From: Lysobacter sp. yr284
Lineage (GTDB): Bacteria; Pseudomonadota; Gammaproteobacteria; Xanthomonadales; Xanthomonadaceae
Assembly: GCF_900107375.1 (NCBI RefSeq)
Contig: NZ_FNPT01000004.1
Span: forward strand, 248,001 to 312,000
Reading direction: 5' to 3'
DNA length: 64,000 nt
Below the pieces are notes generated by a model. It was not told the origin of the DNA. It ran no database searches and saw only the letters and a program-made list of their open reading frames with translations. Both the position numbers and the translations under genes were made by a program. This document shows positions 38,792 through 46,242 of the stretch, piece after piece; position 1 is the first letter of the stretch; each line of letters starts with the position of its first letter.

Positions 38792-39028
38792 ATGAACGTC
38801 TGGGTCCAGCTCGCGATCTGGCTGGTCAGCTATTTCGTCTCGGCGGCCGCACGGCCGAAACCGCCGCAGCCCAAGCCGGCGGCCTTCGGCGACTTCCAGT
38901 TCCCGCAGGCCATCGAGGGCACGCCGCAGGCGGTGATCTTCGGCGACGTGTGGATCTCCGACTGGATGGTCCTCGGCGTCGGTCAGTACCGCACGCAGGC
39001 GATCAAGCAAAAAGGCGGCAAGAAGTGA
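38792..39028 (+). CDS. Small phage tail protein with a hydrophobic N-terminus
   Basis: A 78-residue protein: MNVWVQLAIWLVSYFVSAAA is hydrophobic, followed by a Pro/Lys-rich stretch and DFQFPQAIEGTPQAVIFGDVW. Such a short gene precedes the tip/hub gene in several siphovirus tail modules. A role in assembly is inferred from position. It ends overlapping the next GTG. Confidence 0.6.
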   Translation: MNVWVQLAIWLVSYFVSAAARPKPPQPKPAAFGDFQFPQAIEGTPQAVIFGDVWISDWMVLGVGQYRTQAIKQKGGKK

Positions 39029-39240
39029 TCGTGACCCTGGATCACCTGCGTCGCGCGCCGAGTTTCGGAGCGCGGCCGGGCTTTTGTGCGCAAGGCGGTC
39101 GCGAATGGTTTGCCTACTACGGCCTGGACTGGAGCGCATTCGTGCGCGACGGCATCCAGGCCGAGACGCTGGAGGCGACCGGCGACGCGCTGGGCCTGCA
39201 CCTAGTCGCGTTCGCGCGCGCGGAGGCGGTGGATGGGTAG
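39025..39240 (+). CDS. Small phage tail protein of unknown role
   Basis: A 71-residue protein read from a GTG that overlaps the previous stop (GTGA): VIVTLDHLRRAPSFGARPGF, then WFAYYGLDWSAFVRDGI and ending AFARAEAVDG. No family is recognised. It occupies the slot where an NlpC/P60 peptidase is found in gene-transfer-agent-like tails but has no such motif. Its end overlaps the next gene by 8 bases, so translation is coupled. Confidence 0.6.
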   Translation: MIVTLDHLRRAPSFGARPGFCAQGGREWFAYYGLDWSAFVRDGIQAETLEATGDALGLHLVAFARAEAVDG

Positions 39241-41446
39241 TCGCAAGAAGCAGACGGTCGGCCATCGCTACCTGTTCGGATTGCACATGGGCCTCGCACG
39301 GGGACCAGTGGACGAGATTGTCGAGATCCGGGTCGGGGACCGCGAAGCCTGGAAAGGCTCGATCACCAAGAGCGGCCGCATCCTGATCAACAAGCCCGAC
39401 CTGTTCGGCGGCGACAAGGGCGAGGGCGGCATCAAGGGCACGCTCGACGTGCTGATGGGCGACGCCGACCAAGCGGTGCTGCCGGCGCTGGCCGCGTTGC
39501 ACGGCACGCCCACGCCTGCCTTCCGCTGTAGCACCACGCAATACTTCGACGGCCAGATCGCGGCGAACAACCCGTACCCCAAGCCGTGGAAGGAACGCGC
39601 GCGCCGCGCGCTGGCCGGGTGGGATGGCGCGCCCTGGTATCCCGAGAAGGCGGTGATCTGGCTCGCCAACGGCGCCATCCGGGCGATGAACCCCGCGCAC
39701 ATCCTGGTCGAGTGCCTGACGAACCGGGATTGGGGGCGTGGCCTGGACCGAGGCCTGCTGGACGAAGCCAGCTATCGACGCGCCGCCGATACACTGCACG
39801 CCGAGGGTTTCGGGCTTTGCCTGCGTTGGGCGCGCCAGACGTCGATCAGCGACTTCATGCAAGTCGTCATCGACCACATCGGCGCCGCACAGTACACCGA
39901 CCGCAGCACCGGCCGCTCGACGCTGCGCTTGCTGCGCGACGACTACCGGATCGAAGACCTGCCGGTGTTCGACTACGAGTCCGGCCTGCTGGCGATCGAG
40001 GAGGATGAGGGCGGCGCGCAGGACGGCGCGGTCAACCAAGTCATCGTGACCTGGTATGACCCGATCCGCGATGAAGAACGGCAGATCCGGGTCCAGGATC
40101 TGGCCGGCATCCAAGCCACCGGCGGCGTGGCCTCGACCACCACCGAGTATCGCGGCCTGCCGACCGCCGAGCTGGCGGCGCGGGTCGGCACGCGCGATCT
40201 GTCGATCGCCTGCTCGGCCTTGAAGCGATTCAAAGTCCGGCTCGACCGCCGCGGTGGCGCCCTCGCGCCCGGCAGCGTGTTCTGTATCCGCGATCCGTTC
40301 CGCGAGATCGGCACCCTGGTGCTGCGCGCCGGCACGTTCGATGACGGCAAGCTGGCAGAGGGCGCCATCCTGGTCGCAGCGGTGCAAGACGTGTTCGGCC
40401 TGCCGGCGACGAGCTATTTGCAGCCGCAGCCGCCGGTGTGGACGCCGCCGGACCGGAATCCGCAGCCGGCGCCGACGCGGCGGCTGTTCGAGGCCGGTTA
40501 CCGGGATCTGGCCACCACGCTCGACTCCGCCGCGCTGGCGGCGCTTCTGGCGGACGCGGGCGTGGTGCTGGCCGTGGGCGAACAGCCGGGCGGGCTGGCA
40601 CTGAACTACATCCTGACCACGCGCGTGGGCGGTGGCGCCTACGCCGAGGCCGGCACCGGCGATTGGTGCCCGACTGCGATCCAGGCTGGCGCGCTGTCGG
40701 CGACGACGACGTCGGTCCAACTGGCGGCTGGGCGCGCGCTGGATCAGGTGGCGGTCGGCACCGCGGCCTGGGTCGAGGACGAGCTGGTCCGCGTGGTGGC
40801 GATCGACCCGCAGACCCAGACCGCGATGCTGGCGCGCGGCTGCGGCGACACCGTGCCGGTGCCGCATGCCGAGGGCGCCCGGATCTGGTTCTATGACGAC
40901 TTCGCCGCGGCTGACCCCACGGACTACAGCGTCGGCGAGACCGTCGAGGCCAAGCTGCTGACCCGCACGTCGAGCGCGCAGCTGGACCCGGCGTTGGCGC
41001 CGGTGGACAGCGTCAAGCTGACGCAGCGCCAAGCGCGGCCGTATCCGCCGGGCGATCTGAAACTGGCCGGTGCCCGCTATCCGGCCGCCGTAGACGGCGA
41101 CCTGGTGGTGAGCTGGGCGCACCGCGACCGGCGCCTGCAGAGCGATCAGCTGGTCGACCACGGCCAGGGATCGATCGGCCCGGAGGCCGGCACCGCCTAC
41201 ATGCTGCGCTTGCTGGACGCCATCGCCGGCACGGTCCTCGAGAGCCCCGCGCCAATCACCGGCACCAGCTACGCCGTCCCGCTTAAGGGTGTCTACCGCC
41301 TGCGGGCCGAGATCGGCTCGACGCGCGACGGTCTGGCGAGTTGGCAGAAGGCCGCACACACCTTCGACTTCAAGAACGGCCTGCTGCGGTCGGAGACCAG
41401 CGACGAGTTGGTGACCGAGGCCGGCGACTACCTGCTGATGGAATGA
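39233..41446 (+). CDS. Phage tail tip/hub protein (host specificity type)
   Basis: A 737-residue protein. It begins GSRKKQTVGHRYLFGLHMGL, then YEVRVGDREAWKG-type sequence and NPAHILVECLTNRDWGRGLD, which is a signature of phage tail tip attachment/hub proteins (J/gp15-like: the Y/H...ILYD.L phrase). Middle parts (VNQVIVTWYDPIRDEERQIRV, IACSALKRFKVRLDRRGG) fit the hub domains, and the C-terminal 200 residues look like fibronectin-like modules (GDLVVSWAHRDRRLQSDQLV). It should form the distal end of the tail that contacts the host or is released upon infection. Confidence 0.75.
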   Translation: MGSRKKQTVGHRYLFGLHMGLARGPVDEIVEIRVGDREAWKGSITKSGRILINKPDLFGGDKGEGGIKGTLDVLMGDADQAVLPALAALHGTPTPAFRCSTTQYFDGQIAANNPYPKPWKERARRALAGWDGAPWYPEKAVIWLANGAIRAMNPAHILVECLTNRDWGRGLDRGLLDEASYRRAADTLHAEGFGLCLRWARQTSISDFMQVVIDHIGAAQYTDRSTGRSTLRLLRDDYRIEDLPVFDYESGLLAIEEDEGGAQDGAVNQVIVTWYDPIRDEERQIRVQDLAGIQATGGVASTTTEYRGLPTAELAARVGTRDLSIACSALKRFKVRLDRRGGALAPGSVFCIRDPFREIGTLVLRAGTFDDGKLAEGAILVAAVQDVFGLPATSYLQPQPPVWTPPDRNPQPAPTRRLFEAGYRDLATTLDSAALAALLADAGVVLAVGEQPGGLALNYILTTRVGGGAYAEAGTGDWCPTAIQAGALSATTTSVQLAAGRALDQVAVGTAAWVEDELVRVVAIDPQTQTAMLARGCGDTVPVPHAEGARIWFYDDFAAADPTDYSVGETVEAKLLTRTSSAQLDPALAPVDSVKLTQRQARPYPPGDLKLAGARYPAAVDGDLVVSWAHRDRRLQSDQLVDHGQGSIGPEAGTAYMLRLLDAIAGTVLESPAPITGTSYAVPLKGVYRLRAEIGSTRDGLASWQKAAHTFDFKNGLLRSETSDELVTEAGDYLLME

Positions 41447-41447
41447 C

Positions 41448-41891
41448 ATGGCGAATCTGAAACTGTCCCAGCTGCCGGCGGCGAGCGCGCTGACCGGCGA
41501 TGAAATCGTGCCGGTGGTGCAGGGTGGACAAACCCGACGAAGTACGGCCGCGGCGGTGGCCGACGCGCGCAAGGGCGCGTGGGTGGCGCCGTCGCTCAAC
41601 GCGCCTTGGACGAACTTCGGAGACGTGTTTGCCGCGGTCGGCTACCGAAAGGACGGCAACCGTGTGCAACTGCGGGGTGTGGTCAAGGGCGGAGCTGGCG
41701 GAACGGTGTTATTCGTTTTACCTGCGCCGCTCCGTCCGTCCGCGCAGTTGATCATGACGACGCTGAGCGATGCAGGAGCGCCGACTCGAATCGATGTTCG
41801 AACGAACGGAGAGGTGTTCGTGGGGCTGCCGCCTAGCGCGCAGGTTGCATGGCTAGCGCTGGACAGCATGAGCTACTGCACGGATACCTAA
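41448..41891 (+). CDS. Probable tail fibre-type protein
   Basis: A 147-residue protein starting MANLKLSQLPAASALTGDEI-VPVVQGG, a common opening of phage tail fibre or capsid-decorating proteins (LSQLP.A..ltG.E..pv.q.g). The second half (GAGGTVLFVLPAPLRPSAQL) resembles a small head/collar fold used in fibre tips. It starts two bases after the hub gene and is the last gene of the tail module. Confidence 0.65.
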   Translation: MANLKLSQLPAASALTGDEIVPVVQGGQTRRSTAAAVADARKGAWVAPSLNAPWTNFGDVFAAVGYRKDGNRVQLRGVVKGGAGGTVLFVLPAPLRPSAQLIMTTLSDAGAPTRIDVRTNGEVFVGLPPSAQVAWLALDSMSYCTDT

Positions 41892-41978
41892 AGCACAGGG
41901 GCAGTAGGTGGCGAGGGAGTGCGCGAGATCGATCGGCAAGGGCGGGTGCAGCGGTTGCCGAGGCAGTAGTAAATAGGC

Positions 41979-42001
41979 AAAAAAGCTCCGTTGCCGGGGC
42001 C
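41979..42001 (-). terminator. Rho-independent terminator of the Imm26-like gene
   Basis: On the minus strand GCCCCGGCAACGGAGC forms a stem-loop followed by TTTTTT, 14 bases after the stop at 42015. Its core is repeated in the terminator at 42593. Confidence 0.65.
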
Positions 42002-42014
42002 TAAGTTAAGTGTT

Positions 42015-42476
42015 TCAGTTCGCCTTTAGTGCTGAAGTGAGGATCAGTTCCACAGCTCCGTCACCATGAAGCCCACCGGGAGATAGGTTTGCGTCGTACG
42101 CAACGAGTTCCTCACGTAGCAGCACGCTGACGTCTTCATCGTCGTAGGCCATGGCATATGCCTTGTCGCCTATTTCTTGCTTCCTCATGAACAGCGGGGT
42201 AGGCCATTCTTCTCTGGAGAAGCTCGCTGTGTGCCCAATAATGGGCCAGAGTCCCTTCTTGATAGAGACGTCACCGGAGCGGAGCGCGATCAAAGCATCG
42301 GCGACGGAAAGTGGTGCGACCTCCTCCATCGTGCTGGGCGTATCACGCAGTGGCCTGAAGTAGTAGGCCACGACGACCCCGCCCTTTTTGCTCTTCCTAG
42401 TGACGATGCCTGTAGCGAACCCGCCGTTCCGCAGGGGGACCGCAAACCATGTGCCCTCGCTGTATTTATGTGCCAC
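42015..42476 (-). CDS. Immunity protein 26-like
   Basis: A 153-residue protein from GTG 42476, preceded by AGGAAG. EGTWFAVPLRNGGFATGIVT and KGGVVVAYYFRP followed by EEWPTPLFMRKQEIGDKAYA and GDGAVELILTSAL are the recurring parts of Imm26-type immunity proteins of polymorphic toxin systems. It lacks a signal peptide, so it would protect in the cytoplasm. It is not adjacent to a toxin of its own; it lies downstream of the RHS toxin immunity gene, so it is probably an orphan immunity gene left from another toxin. Confidence 0.65.
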   Translation of the reverse strand: MAHKYSEGTWFAVPLRNGGFATGIVTRKSKKGGVVVAYYFRPLRDTPSTMEEVAPLSVADALIALRSGDVSIKKGLWPIIGHTASFSREEWPTPLFMRKQEIGDKAYAMAYDDEDVSVLLREELVAYDANLSPGGLHGDGAVELILTSALKAN

Positions 42477-42592
42477 TATTTCTGGCTTCCTGGGCTAAAG
42501 TCTCGATCCGGATTCGCGAGATGGGGTCTGTTTAACGGGGGGCTCGGAGGCGGCAGGACTCGATGCTATAGCAGCTTCGTAATTATTTCATG

Positions 42593-42620
42593 CAAAAAGA
42601 AAGGCCCCGTTGCCGGGGGC
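42593..42620 (-). terminator. Rho-independent terminator of the RHS immunity gene
   Basis: On the minus strand a GCCCCCGGCAACGGGGCC stem-loop is followed by TTTCTTTTTG, about 31 bases after the stop at 42651. It shares the CCGGCAACGG core with the terminator at 41979. Confidence 0.7.
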
Positions 42621-42650
42621 AAGAAATCCGGATTACTCGCTTCGTAAGTT

Positions 42651-43013
42651 CTAACCGAACTTGCGGTCGCGATACTCGTCCTGGATTACACCCTCGTTGA
42701 CAAATTTGTCGCCAGAGCAGCCCAGCTCATTTTGAGCGTAGGCTAACGCCTCTCCGGGTGCTGGAAAGTTTTCGGTCGAGCCGTGAGGTGGGTCTGGATC
42801 AACGTAGCTGAAGGCATAGACATCGAGAAAATCTGGCCTGCCCTCGTCGAATCTCTCGATCAGCGATACGTCAAAGCTGCCCTCTTTGGTTGGGGTCACG
42901 CTGACATATCGAATCACTGTTGTGCCATAAGCGGGGGCAATTTCGATCAATTGATCGACGACTCGGCCGCGCCTAAGTGCAGAAACAGCATCATCAAAAG
43001 TTAGATGTCTCAT
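42651..43013 (-). CDS. Putative cognate immunity protein of the RHS toxin
   Basis: A 120-residue acidic protein (MRHLTFDDAVSALRRGRVVD, VIRYVSVTPTKEGSFDVSLI, FSYVDPDPPHG). No family is recognised. It begins at or within a few bases of the RHS stop: an in-frame GTG at 43019 overlaps that stop as GTGA, and the ATG at 43013 lies just after it. Location directly downstream of the toxin tip, small size and lack of a signal peptide are what one expects from a cytoplasmic immunity protein. Neutralising activity is inference. Confidence 0.65.
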   Translation of the reverse strand: MRHLTFDDAVSALRRGRVVDQLIEIAPAYGTTVIRYVSVTPTKEGSFDVSLIERFDEGRPDFLDVYAFSYVDPDPPHGSTENFPAPGEALAYAQNELGCSGDKFVNEGVIQDEYRDRKFG

Positions 43014-43015
43014 GA

Positions 43016-46000
43016 TCACGGTCCGGGAGGTGGATTGCCCATTTCTTGGCCGCGAAGTTGCCAGTGTAGATTGGCATCCTCGGCACGCATTTGTGGTGTG
43101 ACGCCTTGATTGTACTTATTTGGATGTGCGCCAGGTATGGCAGAGTGAAACGGTTGTACTTCATGGATGGCTGAGCCAGGCATTTGATCTGCATGATGAA
43201 GTTCAAGGGGCACTTCTTTGCCCGCTGCATTTCTCATCGGTATGAAGTCCAATGGTCCCTTGCCTTCTGCGGCGCGCATCAAGTCGCGTTTAGTCCATGG
43301 TCCAAAAAAACGTTGCGCGAGAGCTTTAACTCCTAAACCAATTGCTCTTAGGTCGACTGCTCCTGCACTAGCCGCCACGACAGGGCGTCCTTCGGGTCCT
43401 GCTGGAGTGAAGAGCAGCCCTAGGCCGACAAACGCCATGGTAGGCTCGTTTGAGCCTGGGTTTTGTGCTGCGGCTCCGAGCGCGCGAATATCGCTGCGCA
43501 CTCCGCCAACGATGCCACTTCCCGCCTCTAGTAGACGATCCAAAGATGTTTTTCGTTGTTCAGCTTTTTGTTCAGCGTTAGCCTGGTCTATGGATGTCTT
43601 ATCCATCCTTCCATCGGGATCAACGAATCGGTACGGATTATTCCCGGCGTACTTATAACGATTGAAGTTTCCGCCCGTAACTGCGTTGGCTGTGACCGGG
43701 TCAACACTCAAGAATCGCCCAACGGTCGAGTCGTAGTACCGTTGCTGCATGTAGGTCAGGCCAGTCGCCCCGTCCATGGGGTGCCCGGTGTACCCAATGC
43801 CGTTGTAGTTCGGCTTACCAATAGCGCTACCGTACGGCTCCCATTCGGTCCGTTCTACCACTTGGCCCGCCGCATTGGTCACTGCGACAGGACTGCCCAG
43901 CGCATCGGTGTGCTGATACTTGATCGACACCGCATCGCTGGCCGACTTCGTCCGAGTCGCCAGCAGGCTGCCGCCCAGATACAGGTACTCGTTGCGCTCG
44001 CCCGTGCGGCCCTTCGACTCGTATAGCAGCTGTCCCGATTGGCTGTAGATACCGCTGTCGGCCAGACCGTCGGAGATTCGCTGGGTCCAGGTGCGCCGAC
44101 CATGGGCATCGTAACGGTACACCTCCTTCCCGACGACCCGGCGCAGCCGGTTGCCGTAATCGAAGTGGTACTCCTGCCCGTTCTTGTTGAACAGATTGCC
44201 CTGGTCGTCGTAACCCAGGCCGATCACGCTCGGGCCGGCGTCGCCATCGAGGATGTTGGTCAGGCGGTTCTTAGCGTCATAGACGTAGCGATGGTTCTTG
44301 ACGCTGCCCAGCGACCAACCGCGCAGGTTGTCGACCGCGTCGTAGCTGAAGCGGTGCCAGCAATCGCCGCCGAAGCTGCAGGAACCGGCCGTGGTCAGCC
44401 GATCCAGGCCGTCGTAGCTCATCCAGCGGCTGTACTGATCACCACGCTGGCGATCCAGGATCTGGCCGACGTTGCCGTTGGCGTCGTAGCCGGTTTCCAG
44501 GTCGATCGCGCCCGCATCGGTACTGCGCGACGGCAGTTGGCGCGCGTTCTGCTGCATCGTGTGAACGATGCCGTTGCCGTAGGTGAATTGTTGCAAGGCG
44601 CCGTTGGCGGCGTAGCGATTGCCGCTGGCGAACACCGCGCCGGTGCCGTTGTCCCAGGCGCCGCTGGGCTGGCCCAGGGCGTTGGGGCTATAGCGCACGA
44701 CCAGACCGGAGGGGTAGGTCTGGGTCGTCAGATGGCCGTTGGCGTTGTAGCCGTAGCCCAAGGACCACGAGTACAGCCCCGTCTGGCGGACCGTCTCGCC
44801 CGTGAGCATGCGGCGTCGGTTGTAGCTGTAGGCGTTGGCCACCGCCCCCTGGTTCGCGCCATCGTTGTCGGTGACGACGTCCTTGACCAGGCCGTCGGGG
44901 TAGTAGCTCCACGTCTGGTTGCCGCGTCCGTCGGGAAAGTTCAGATGCTTCAACCTGTTGCGTGCGTCGTACGTTCGCATGACGCGGCGACCGGACGCGG
45001 CCGCCTCGGTGCGATTGCACTGCATGGTGTCGGGCAAGTTCAAACCCGCCGCCGACCACAGCAGATTGCCGGCTTCGTCGTACTCCATCACCGTCGCACC
45101 GGTCTCGGGCTCGATGGTCTTGCATAACTGCTGGTACTGGTCGTAGACGTAGCGGCGAGAGATCCGCAGCGGCGCAGGAACCTTGAAGGTGCCGGAATTG
45201 CCGATGAGCAGATTCCCTGCCCCGATCGGCGACACCCCGTGGATGTAGATGCCCTGGTTGGCATAGGCCTGCTGCTGCGCCGGCGTGATCGGCACCGAGA
45301 ACCGGTAAGCCGCGCCCTGCGCTTCGCAGGCGGCGGCGATGCCGGCATCGCTGGGCAGCGATGCGGTGTGTCCGCTGACGCGGGTCCCCTGCGGCCAGCC
45401 CCCGCCGAAGTACAGTTCCACGTCGATCGACGCATTGTGGCCGCTGGTGCAGGCCCAACCGGTGACCCGGTACTCGCCGTTGCCGGCGGGCTGCACGCCT
45501 TCGATGTTGCCGCGGACCGTCGTCTGCGCAACGGTCACCGGAACCGCCGCCGAGGTGGTCTGCTTGCCGTTGTTGTCGGTGGCGACTGCGGTGAAGCTGT
45601 AGTTGCCCGGACCGACGTTGTTCCAGGTGAAAGGATATGGCGCCGCCGTGGCGGTGCCGAGCGACTGGCCGTTGACGTAGTACGCGACGCTGACGACGTA
45701 GCCGTCGGGGTCGGCCGCGTCCGCTGTTAGCCCGATCTGCGCAGGATTGATGAATGGCGCGCCGGCCGGTGCGCGCAACGCGACGGTCGGCGGCTTCTCG
45801 CCCGGCGCGATGACGGTGAACTTGCGCGTGGCCGAGGCGGTGCGGTTGAGGTTGTTGCGCGCGATCACCGACACCGCATAGTTGCCGGGCTGCAGATTCG
45901 ACAAGGTGTACTGCAACTCAGGCCCTTGCACCTGGTGCAACTGCCCACTGGCGCCGTTGAGAACGATCGAGGTGACGAACACGTTGTCGTCAAGGACGGT

Positions 46001-46165
46001 CGCCGTCGCCTTGATCGCCACGTTCGCGGGCGCGACGTACTGCGCGCCCTCGCTCGGGTAATCGAACGCCACATGGATATACGGATTGGGCTGTTGCGCC
46101 GCCGCTCCCGCGGCGAACAGCAGGTACGACGCAACGACCAACCACCACTTACTGATCCGGCTCAT
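43016..46165 (-). CDS. Secreted RHS-repeat protein with an HNH/EndoVII-type toxin tip
   Basis: A 1049-residue protein. MSRISKWWLVVASYLLFAAGAAA is a signal peptide; this start is used because upstream in-frame codons are the out-of-frame 3' end of the preceding RHS gene. Residues about 25-215 contain Ig-like (PKD/Big-type) domains, followed by many YD/RHS repeats (YDQYQQLCKTIEPETGATVM, YDAKNRLTNI) and the RHS core ending GLTYMQQRYYDSTVGRFLSV and FVDPDGRMDK, after which the hypervariable tip starts (about 43,016-43,605). The tip ends in VPLELHHADQMPG, SAIHEVQPFHSAIPGAHPNK and DANLHWQLRGQEMG, an HNH/EndoVII-superfamily (LHH-like) nuclease pattern. The tip is lower in GC than the core. Probably an interbacterial DNA-targeting toxin. 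Confidence 0.85.
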   Translation of the reverse strand: MSRISKWWLVVASYLLFAAGAAAQQPNPYIHVAFDYPSEGAQYVAPANVAIKATATVLDDNVFVTSIVLNGASGQLHQVQGPELQYTLSNLQPGNYAVSVIARNNLNRTASATRKFTVIAPGEKPPTVALRAPAGAPFINPAQIGLTADAADPDGYVVSVAYYVNGQSLGTATAAPYPFTWNNVGPGNYSFTAVATDNNGKQTTSAAVPVTVAQTTVRGNIEGVQPAGNGEYRVTGWACTSGHNASIDVELYFGGGWPQGTRVSGHTASLPSDAGIAAACEAQGAAYRFSVPITPAQQQAYANQGIYIHGVSPIGAGNLLIGNSGTFKVPAPLRISRRYVYDQYQQLCKTIEPETGATVMEYDEAGNLLWSAAGLNLPDTMQCNRTEAAASGRRVMRTYDARNRLKHLNFPDGRGNQTWSYYPDGLVKDVVTDNDGANQGAVANAYSYNRRRMLTGETVRQTGLYSWSLGYGYNANGHLTTQTYPSGLVVRYSPNALGQPSGAWDNGTGAVFASGNRYAANGALQQFTYGNGIVHTMQQNARQLPSRSTDAGAIDLETGYDANGNVGQILDRQRGDQYSRWMSYDGLDRLTTAGSCSFGGDCWHRFSYDAVDNLRGWSLGSVKNHRYVYDAKNRLTNILDGDAGPSVIGLGYDDQGNLFNKNGQEYHFDYGNRLRRVVGKEVYRYDAHGRRTWTQRISDGLADSGIYSQSGQLLYESKGRTGERNEYLYLGGSLLATRTKSASDAVSIKYQHTDALGSPVAVTNAAGQVVERTEWEPYGSAIGKPNYNGIGYTGHPMDGATGLTYMQQRYYDSTVGRFLSVDPVTANAVTGGNFNRYKYAGNNPYRFVDPDGRMDKTSIDQANAEQKAEQRKTSLDRLLEAGSGIVGGVRSDIRALGAAAQNPGSNEPTMAFVGLGLLFTPAGPEGRPVVAASAGAVDLRAIGLGVKALAQRFFGPWTKRDLMRAAEGKGPLDFIPMRNAAGKEVPLELHHADQMPGSAIHEVQPFHSAIPGAHPNKYNQGVTPQMRAEDANLHWQLRGQEMGNPPPGP

Positions 46166-46242
46166 CCGGCACTCCCTTACCTTGCTGCATTGGCCGCGCC
46201 TGGGCGCAGCCGACTTGATCGATTGGTCCGAATCGCCGCGGC

